Origin: Mactra quadrangularis
Lineage: Eukaryota > Mollusca > Bivalvia > Venerida > Mactridae
Length of the DNA: 64,000 bases
Direction of reading: 5' to 3'
Assembly: GCA_025267735.1 (NCBI GenBank)
Contig: CM046311.1
Location: 19,001,020-19,065,019, forward strand
The position numbers were made by a program, and so were the translations under genes. Of the stretch, positions 56,634 to 64,000 are shown in pieces. The notes beneath the pieces were generated by a model, which was not told the origin of the DNA, did no database searches, and saw nothing but the letters and a program-made list of their open reading frames with translations. Each line of letters begins with the position of its first letter. Position 1 is the stretch's first letter.

Positions 56634-57347
56634 TTATTGAATGTCAATTTAATTTTAAAGAAAGGCATGTTTTTGTTATCGGTAATAATATAAATAATCG
56701 TGATGGAAGGCGAGCGATATGCATCGCTACGTCGCGATTTTCTATGGAACGGTCCGCAAAAAAAACCCAGGAAATTGAATCATTACGCAGTCTTTTTCTT
56801 GCTCGCCGAATTATTCGGAACACCTTTGCTTTTCGAAATGACTGCCCGTTCGGGACGGATTTCGTTTTTTTTTCAAAAAAAACAAGAACACAGAATTATT
56901 TCTTATTTAATTTATTTATTTCGTCAAGGTAGTTGAATTAAATAATCATGGTGATAATTGATTTAAATATTTTTTATTTGTTACAATTCTGAACTTTTGT
57001 TTGAAGAAGTCGCCATTTTGGATTTGCAAACTAGAAGCAAAATCGCTCCGTATAACTTTTATGTTACGAATACTCGCTTTCTAAAAGTGCTAGGAAGCGA
57101 AATCCTTACGGAACCTGCCTTTTTTAAATTTCAAAAATAGTTGTATGTTTTCATGTTTTTATTTGACAATACCGTGTCCACTTTTTGTGTTTGTACATTT
57201 TTATTTTGTTTGCAATAAACATGTAGTAAATGATTAGCACATAAAGATTGGTGTTGCTTTTCTTGTCAAAAGGCATATAAGATTAGTACATGTTATTCAA
57301 TGGTCGTGATTTCTGATTTCAATACTCTTCCCTTTCTTCAAACACCC
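56634..57347. other. Intergenic, nothing firmly recognised
   Basis: CGCCGAATTATTCGGAACACC near 56800 resembles half of the CATTCGG mini-MITE. Two overlapping ORFs (56700-56936) have no recognisable features. Confidence 0.4.
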
Positions 57348-57650
57348 CACAGCGATTAGCTTAGTTGGTAGCACGCAAGTCTACTGATCGAGGGGTCGTA
57401 GGGGCGATTCACGGGCGGGGCATACTTTCGTGGAGCTTGGTCATGAAATTATTTTTACGGCTATTCTCTCTCCTAACAATGATTCTTAATCACGTGTGTA
57501 ACAGTTGTCAGTCACTGACGAAAGTATGCGAATAGTAGTTGGCTGGCTACATGTAACAGCTAAATCCAGAGATTTAGCCTTTCCAAGAGCAGTGAGTAGG
57601 TTGACTGACTGCCATATGACCTATACAACGTGTTGCTACGGCCAAAAATA
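57348..57650 (+). repeat. tRNA-derived SINE, type 1, full length
   Basis: Head CAGCGATTAGCTTAGTTGGT, then GGGCATACTTTCGTGGAGCT, AGCTAAATCCAGAGATTTAG, and tail CAACGTGTTGCTACGGCC. Confidence 0.85.
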
Positions 57651-57728
57651 CATCATGCATTGCTTCTTTAAGATTGTTATTGCTTCTGCAAAGGGAAATA
57701 ACCGCTGAAGGGTTTGCACTATCTGCAG

Positions 57729-57817
57729 TTCTTGGTGTTGTTGTTGCTATTTTTGTCATATTAATTGTCTTGCTCAAAAACTTGAGAAAGTTCATTCTTA
57801 ATAAGGTTTCGAATTGA
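57729..57817 (+). CDS. Candidate orphan helix-and-tail exon, plus strand
   Basis: After TGCACTATCTGCAG and in the family's phase, the frame reads L-LGVVVAIFVILIVLLKNLRK, then FILNKVSN and TGA. The 14-residue hydrophobic run followed by a basic stop-transfer cluster is convincing as a membrane helix, and AATAAGGTTT near the stop recalls gene A. No sequon. No usable first exon was found on this strand except the doubtful one at 54379, so this is either the end of an unrecognised gene or a relic. Confidence 0.35.
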
Positions 57818-58347
57818 CATTCCAGCATGCACAAGAGCAATGACTTAACAGTTCTAAGATGGAAGTCATCCATTGTAGAAAATTTACATTGTAAGGAACC
57901 TGTTCCCTTCTCTGTTTTGCAAGCTAGGTTTTGATTGGTTGATCTTTTAAACCACGCCCCCTTTTACACCAATCATGTCTGATCCCAGTTGTAACAACAG
58001 TTACTTATTTCTCATATTCTGGATGATTTATTGTCATAACTTGTAATTCACATGTATGTATGTATGCATTGTTTTCGCCTCCAGCTGATGGCAGAAAAGC
58101 ACATTTGTGCTTAATTGCTTGAATCAATATATTTATGTTTTTTGTATCTATTATCCATATGATACATGTATATATGTCTTTGTCTATGATACGTTTATAT
58201 GAGTAATTTTCCTTGGTAAGTAATATTTATAGTAACCAGGCCCACTTGTCTATCATCCAAACAAGCACTATTCCTAATATGGTCAAATAGTTCCCAAATG
58301 TTTCTGCAAAATGTCTTGAAATATCAGGAAATACGGCCATCAATATA
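57818..58347. other. Intergenic with an unassigned hydrophobic ORF
   Basis: A minus-strand ORF (58227-58487, 86 residues) contains two hydrophobic runs (TIYLVILMAVF and YLTILGIVLVWMI) but overlaps the end of the MITE at 58348-58740 and has no splice signals in the family phase. Left unassigned. Confidence 0.3.
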
Positions 58348-58740
58348 ACAAGGTATATAGTCACGTGATCTACAACAGCAACTAATGAGGTAAACAAAAA
58401 CTGTGTTGCTCTCTTTCCAGACAAATAATTGAATGACATCATATAGCGTGTTAAAAACTTAAATTTTTCTTTACCGAAAATTCCCAATTGATTCTAAGAG
58501 ATGAGATCGTTAACACCAAATCCTCCGCACAAAATGGAATAAAACTAGGTCATGTGCATAAATAGCTTGTGCAGAAGATTCAGAGTGAACAATTACAACT
58601 CACGTGGAATTGTGGGAATTTTCGGAGAAAGAATTGTAAAAATTATTCAAAGCCTGTTTGTTTTTTCGATTTGACGAAAAACAATACATGTATGTTAGTA
58701 TACTGTCTGAAGATCACGTGACTATACACATATACCCTGA
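58348..58740. mobile_element. TIR MITE with CACGTGATC ends
   Basis: ACAAGGTATATAGTCACGTG at the left faces CACGTGACTATACACATATA at the right, about 393 bp. A half copy is at 38852-39065. Confidence 0.65.
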
Positions 58741-59993
58741 CATAACTAAGACGTAGAGAAATTCAATGGCCAATACTCTAATGGCCCAATGTAAAAGCGT
58801 CTAGTTGTAAACTCCTTTTTTAGCTAGATTCTATAACCATCAATGTTTATTAAGGCAAAGGACAGTAAAATTTATAATCACTCTGTGAATATGACCCTCT
58901 CTCTAACTATGAAAACATTATACATGTATTTCATAGTACTGATAGTACTGATGGTATACGGTGTTACTGAAATTGTAATATCGAATCATGAGGCTACGTA
59001 CACTCTTGTAAAAACTTAACAAAAGAGTGCAGTTTTTAAAGGAAAGCGTGTTTTTATAAGGAAAGTGTAGAATATCGTCTAATCCTTATTGCTAACCTCT
59101 AAAAATAGATTTTAGTAGTCTGTTTTAGAAACATTATCCCGCTGAGGGTGCTCGTTCTCTTGGACTGCCATTATTATGATATTGTCCAAGTTATCCGAAT
59201 TAGATTTTGCAAAATTTTGAATCGGACTAGCTCGGTTTTGTCCATAAGAGTTTATGCAAATTGCTGGAACTACTGTTGGTTAACTCTGCTACGAACCCCG
59301 ATAGAGCACCGTTCAAAAAGTGAGGTACTTTTCATTGTACGACGTAAGCTCGAGTGAGCAAAACTGTTTGAATTCGTACCATTGAGTACGTAGCAATCAC
59401 TTCTACATCGGAACAGCAGCTCAAATAGTATTTTATTATCTTTGGGTGTAAGATAATACCCTGTTTACATTGTATTAATTCAACAAAAAATTGGTTACAC
59501 AGTCTGCAGGATGTATTTTTATTTAAATAGAAATTACATAACATCAAAACATCAATATCCAAGATGGCGGATATATACGTCACAAATGACGTCATTGTAT
59601 CGTTGTGAGGCTCGCATATTTCCTGGTCTGTCGCAAATAAAGAAGAACCTGTGGAATATAAAAAAGCAGATTTTGGAGTTCAATCTTACAGTTTACAGCT
59701 GACATTACAAATATGCATAAACAGGCAATTGAAATTTAAATAGACGCCAAGGTGGTTATATAGCTAATTACATTGTTTAAAGGTTCACATTATCTATACA
59801 TTGATGCTCCTCGAGTTAAGATCAACATTTTTAAACATACGATAATATAAACGAAACAAGAATTCCAACAGTTTTCTGTTTATATACCGAACTATTTTCT
59901 GTGCGGAGCTATGTCTTGAACTATAGTATGTTGAGCTAAGTTTTTTTAACATTACTAAAGAATTAAAGAAATATCTTCAACAACTTACAGTGT
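58741..59993. other. Downstream of gene F, nothing recognised
   Basis: Should contain the gene F 3' end if exon 2 is spliced onward, but no acceptor and polyadenylation pair could be chosen. Confidence 0.4.
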
Positions 59994-60097
59994 CTAGCCT
60001 GTATGGGGATCACTAAAGTTGGCAACTATAGTGAAGTCGTCATCACGAGTAAACAAAAAGAACAGAATAAACAGCAAACCGATCATTCCCAACACAT
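59994..60097 (-). CDS. Gene F alternative helix-and-tail exon 2
   Basis: Minus strand, acceptor TATTTTTTACAG. With the T carried from the first exon it reads Y-VLGMIGLLFILFFLF, then TRDDDFTIVANFSDPHTG and TAG. Sequon NFS; the tail has three Asp after an Arg. A strong donor CACT|GTAAGT lies a few bases after the stop, so it is probably an internal exon joined to a 3' exon not yet identified. Confidence 0.72.
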
Positions 60098-60165
60098 CTG
60101 TAAAAAATAGCGATTGGATTTCGTTTAAAAGAAATTATTATCATATATTTTTGTAGTTACCGTAT

Positions 60166-60281
60166 TTATTTTCCGCCAGGTGGAGGTGCACTGAAGTTTG
60201 AGTACAGGAAGGTTGTAGTCCCCCTTGTGCCGCCAAACAGTATTGTCAATAAGAACAGAAGGCCAATAAGAGGTAAGAACC
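60166..60281 (-). CDS. Gene F alternative helix-and-tail exon 1
   Basis: Minus strand, acceptor AATTTCTTTGCAG. With the carried T it reads W-FLPLIGLLFLLTILF, then GGTRGTTTFLYSNFSAPPPG and GK before TAA. Sequon NFS. The stop overlaps an AATAAA (60170-60165), so this exon could also be terminal with a very short 3' UTR. Only 68 bases separate it from exon 2, and both accept the same donor. Confidence 0.74.
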
Positions 60282-60332
60282 CTGCAAAGAAATTTAAATT
60301 CTGGTTTCAGGAGTCTTTAGATACAGAAACTA

Positions 60333-61280
60333 CAGTGCAACCTCTCCAAAGCGACACCTTAATGGAGTAAGAAATTCAAATTTAAATAACATGATAACAT
60401 ATACGTCGAGGATTGTTTGCAAAACTGTTGTTACTGGAGTATCAAAATTTCCCCTTTTTGTATTCATTGTGTTAACAATGAATACACTGGTATGACAAGA
60501 TTAATAGTAGTATTCCGATCAGAGTCCAATTTTACATCGCCGATACCTAACAGCACCCAAGCCAGAATATTCCGTGACAAAGTAGTTCATGATTTGCAAC
60601 ATCATACTGAAACTGGTACTTTATGTATTTCTGCGCGTGAAATTGACCAGACGCTCAGTATGACGTCACAAAAAATAAACTTGTTTATTTCTACGATTAC
60701 TTTCATTAATAAATATTGGATCAATTTAATTGCGTAGATTTACATATTTATAAGTTGACCCATTTTCCCAATAACATTTGCATTTTATCTCAAACAAAAA
60801 AGGAACCAATGAAAATGCTTGTCATAACAGCGTTTAAAATTGAAGTTACAACAATTTTACGGACATTCGTCGACGTATATATATATTTTTTTTACATTGA
60901 TAAAAGTATGTGTGTATTTGTAAGTACGAAAGCCATTTAAGTTGTCGTTTTTTAGAAATTCATTTTTGTTAACAAGAGAACAAGCAAACGTGTTTCCACT
61001 CAAATTAAGCACTTGGACTTATAAATCGTCAAACATCCCATAATTAACCTAATTATGCAATTACCAAGCTATTTTGGTATAGATGAAAATAAGAGCTTTT
61101 ACGGAATGTTTCAATTTCCAGTTTATTAAAATGAAAATTCAGAATTTCATTTACTCTCAAGCAACGGGATCAACTTAAATGGCTTTGTCAATATTTTCAC
61201 ACTGTTTAATTAAGCTACCTCTCAACAACAGTCCAGGCTCTTCTTTGTAAAGAGTGGTCCTTGAAGGAGAGGTTACACTG
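60333..61280. mobile_element. pogo-like element, 948 bp, in the gene F intron
   Basis: CAGTGCAACCTCTCC at the left, GGAGAGGTTACACTG at the right, TA on both sides. Larger than the 176 bp relatives at 18163 and 27453. A 106-residue ORF inside (60417-60737) shows no transposase motif I can recognise. Confidence 0.75.
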
Positions 61281-61709
61281 TATTACTTCCTGAAAGCCAG
61301 ACAAATACTAGAAATATTTAAAATATTTAAAACAATATGCCACTTTATAGTTCGTATAAAAACACAACAATTTTTTACAACGCCCTCCAAAAGTTTCTTC
61401 ACAGAGTAAAGAATTAAATTGCTACAATTTCTACGTTCGAATTTGAAGAATTATTAAATACTTGTTCATTTCATTCATTATTCATGCAATGGAAATGGAA
61501 TTTCTATTGGTACATTTAATTTTTGAGTTGCAGCTCAAGTTATCTATCAGCCTCCAAAACCATGGTCAATGTATCTCAATGAACCAATATAAAGATTGAG
61601 ATATTTTTGTTATTTCATATCCTTAAGACAAATGTACTGATTAGAAAAAGCAAAATTGGAAATCATTTAACAATAAACTCAATATATTCAATTTTAAGAT
61701 GTTTTATGA
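61281..61709 (-). other. Gene F intron, part of a segment shared with gene C
   Basis: The sequence CCTCCAAAAGTTTCTTCACAGAGT (split: CCTCCAAAAGTTTCTTCACA then GAGT) and AGATACATTGACCATGG-like stretches recur near 36195-36400 in gene C (CCTCCAAAAGTTTCTTCACA). No coding exon seen. Confidence 0.4.
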
Positions 61710-62135
61710 GTGACTTGTTGGTGTAATGATAAAGCGGTCTACCATTACAAGCATGATTGACCAAAGGGTGGTAGTTTAACCGCCATGCTAATTTTGTTAT
61801 AATTTGTTATACAACTTTTCTTTTCATAACTGCCTAACCCTGAAATGGATTGTTTCATTTTTAATGTTTACCAAAGCACGTTTTTTTTTTATTTTGTACG
61901 CACTATATACAGTTTGTACAAAATAAGTGTGGCGGATAAAACACCACTCCCAAGTCAATAGTGGTCTTAATGGTAGAAGGATTTACCATTAAACCAACAA
62001 AACACTCATAAATCATATTAAATTTAATACTAAATATAACATAAAATAGCCATCCAGAGCATCCCCTGTCGTGGATTAGTTCATTGTTACATAAACAGGG
62101 TTTTGTTGTTGTTTTTTGTACGAACTGTAACACAA
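61710..62135. repeat. Interspersed repeat N, two copies head to head
   Basis: Minus copy 61710-61910 (GTTGGTGTAATG...ATTTTGTACGCACTA) and plus copy 61905-62135 (TTTGTACAAAATAAGTGTGG...TTTTTTGTACGAACTG) in the gene F intron. Confidence 0.7.
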
Positions 62136-62416
62136 CTAGTCAAGCACTTTTTTTATCGAACACAATGCAATGTTCATATACAGTGCCATCCAAATTTACT
62201 GTACAGTTTTTAAAAAGACGTGTTGTTTGATTGATATAATTATTTTTTTTAGCTTCAACCGTATTTAATGCTTCAAAATAGTCATGAATTATTGTAATAT
62301 TGGAAGAAATAAAAGATAAACAATGCTTAACTTTACTTAAAATCGCTATTGGCAATTATTTATCTAAAGAAATTTTGTGCATTTTTTCAAATAAAAAATA
62401 GAAATCAATAACTCAC

Positions 62417-62531
62417 ATCCTCCTACATTTGTATCTGCAGTTTGTCCATACCCTCCGTAGTATGGATACTGGCAGAGTACCAGACCTGCTAAACACACCA
62501 GCGCCAGTAAGGTAACAGCGACAGCCTTCAT
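62417..62531 (-). CDS. Gene F, signal-peptide and Gly/Tyr/Gln-rich exon
   Basis: Minus strand, 38 codons plus one base. Acceptor TTTTCTTTTCAG ends 10 bases before the ATG, which lies in CACCATGAAGG. MKAVAVTLLALVCLAGLVLC is a signal peptide; the mature part starts QYPYYGGYGQTADTNVGG (18 residues). Donor GGAT|GTGAGT leaves a T, so the helix exons begin with Trp (exon 1) or Tyr (exon 2). It is the closest relative of gene C. Products would be 76 and 72 residues. The overlapping minus-strand ORF to 62413 in another frame is a shadow. Confidence 0.75.
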
Positions 62532-62962
62532 GGTGATCGGTCTGAAAAGAAAACAGAACGGTTAGTAGAACTCCGCTGTAATACGTAAAAAATCGAATAA
62601 TCAGCAAAAGGAATAAAAACAAATGCTCGTAGTTTATGAATCACAATATTTGATCGCCATCAACTGCAATGCAGATTAATTATAAAAAATATTTGAATGG
62701 TACAGAAACCGATACTAATGGTTTTGTATAAAGAATCATCGACGCTGGATCATTGAAAAAAAAAATGTGACAATATTTGATCTTGTTTATGCGAAGTAAA
62801 TACTTTAAAAAATATAATTATATAGATATATTAGGTGATGAAAAAGTGCAACTTCAGCGCGTGCATTGCATGTGTTTCAGTCAGAAAAAAATGAAACAAA
62901 CGTTGCCTTATGAAACAAACATTACTTTCTATCGGTCAGTACTTTATGTTTGGCGTTCTTAA

Positions 62963-63305
62963 AGGTACTCAATCGCAGATTTCAACTTAAACATCAACTT
63001 TTTCTGAAATTATCAAAATTGTTTGGAAACATTTTCAAGCAGAAAATTAGTTATTTGATAATGACAATTTTAGTGCAAAATGACACACAAGTACAAATGA
63101 TGGTGCTTCAAGTAGTAAAAATTTACCCCGTATGTCACGGTATAGACAATTTTAGAGCATTGTTGTGACTTTAAATGTATATTTCTTGCAATCTATAGTT
63201 CAGTTTGCCCTAAAATAATAAGACTTATTTTTTTACATAATTACAGAGACTGAATAGTATTTTGAAAATATTGTAAATCTTAACCAAGTCTTTGAACTAG
63301 TACCT
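62963..63305. mobile_element. TTAA-type MITE, 343 bp
   Basis: Inverted relative to the copies at 27817 and 29828; perfect TTAA on both sides (62959-62962, 63306-63309). Ends AGGTACTCAATCGCAGATTT and GAACTAGTACCT. Confidence 0.88.
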
Positions 63306-64000
63306 TTAATACTCGACAAAATTAAGAAAACAATTGTACACAGTCGGTTAATGTTGATTAGTTGTACTATAAGCAAGAATTCAATGAGTTTCACAGACTA
63401 AATAATTTAAGACAAAAAAAGGAAAAGTTGACCAGTTAACCACACAATAAATAAACCCAAATCCTTAAAATTTAAAAACAAAAATATACGTACGGATTTC
63501 TCCCACTGCTATGACACGACTGTGAAGTATAAAATTAGTTCTAGCTATCTTATAGTCACCTGACCAATTTCCATTGAAAAAAAATATTCCGGAACTATAT
63601 TTCACGCGTAGGGATTTATTGAGGCGGTAAATAAGAATAGCGCATTGATACACTCTCTTCCGGAGGCGTGTAGAGAACAGCGGGATCGGTAACAATAAAT
63701 GTCTTCTGTAATGTCCTTGACGTCGTCGATTTAAGTTTACAGGGAAGCTGGCAGTGAAATTTAAACTTTATAGCAATGTGTTCGTTAGAACGATAGCTAT
63801 AAAAATCTAAATCGGCTTTAGGGGGTTTCGCTTTGTAGGAAAGGTTGACTTCATTATTAACGGTTTAAACAAATTTGATGCGATTTTATATCCAACTTGG
63901 GGTGTTTTATTGAACATTTCATTTTTTCACAAATTTCAAATACATTTTGTTCTTTATATCAACTGCTACGACAAAAAAATATTGTCTACCTTTTTTATTT
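63306..64000. other. Upstream of gene F
   Basis: On the minus strand a donor-like TCCGTAC|GTATAT (exon end 63490) lies about 40 bases after TTTTATAC and might end a 5' exon of gene F. This is weak. Nothing else recognised. Confidence 0.3.

Noticed and set aside
58227..58487. 86-residue hydrophobic minus-strand ORF as another family member
   Set aside because: Part lies in a MITE, and no acceptor gives the family phase without an immediate stop.
60417..60737. 106-residue ORF inside the pogo-like element as a transposase
   Set aside because: No DDE motif or DNA-binding domain can be seen and the length is far too short.

Overview
This is AT-rich eukaryotic DNA with long introns, dense MITEs and tRNA-derived SINEs. 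The repeat types (notably the GGTCAAGGTCAC-type internal repeats) and the gene style suggest a lophotrochozoan, most likely a bivalve mollusc. That placement is inference. No prokaryotic features were seen.

Main result: the window holds a cluster of at least six tiny, intron-split genes, here called A to F, that look like one undescribed family. Each gene has (1) in several cases a plausible non-coding 5' exon; (2) a short exon with ATG, a cleavable signal peptide and about 15-40 residues, usually rich in Gly, Tyr and Gln, ending in a strong donor in phase 1; (3) one or more phase-matched exons, each starting with a hydrophobic helix of the LALIGFLFIFMLLF type, followed by a short tail and an in-frame stop; (4) in several cases a separate 3' exon with a polyadenylation signal. 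Gene A has four interchangeable helix-and-tail exons, C has three (possibly four), F has two, and B, D and E have one recognised each. Each such exon carries its own stop, so they must be alternatives. Predicted products are 72-95 residues. Most coding exons are too short or too split for ordinary gene callers.

Layout. 1-1.7 kb: end of a Ty3/Gypsy-type retrotransposon (integrase, probable LTR). 1.7-10 kb: repeats, including a 2.2 kb terminal-inverted-repeat element with tandem repeats nested inside. 10.3-11.3 kb: a single-exon class A GPCR. 14-17.6 kb: gene A (+). 22.5-25.9 kb: gene B (+). 31.3-37.5 kb: gene C (+). 37.6-45 kb: MITEs plus an odd proline-rich ORF followed by an array of hairpins. 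48.8-45.5 kb: gene D (-). 53.6-52.1 kb: gene E (-). 62.5-60.0 kb: gene F (-), with a possible 5' exon near 63.5 kb. The three plus-strand and three minus-strand genes point toward a repeat-rich centre, and remnants of a possible seventh gene lie at 54-58 kb.

The mobile DNA is well resolved by target-site duplications: TTAA elements of about 342 bp, 359 bp TTA/TAA elements, pogo-like TA elements, hAT-like 8-bp elements, and two families of 60-81 bp palindromes with 9-bp duplications. All coordinates and translations were read by eye; no searches or expression data were available.
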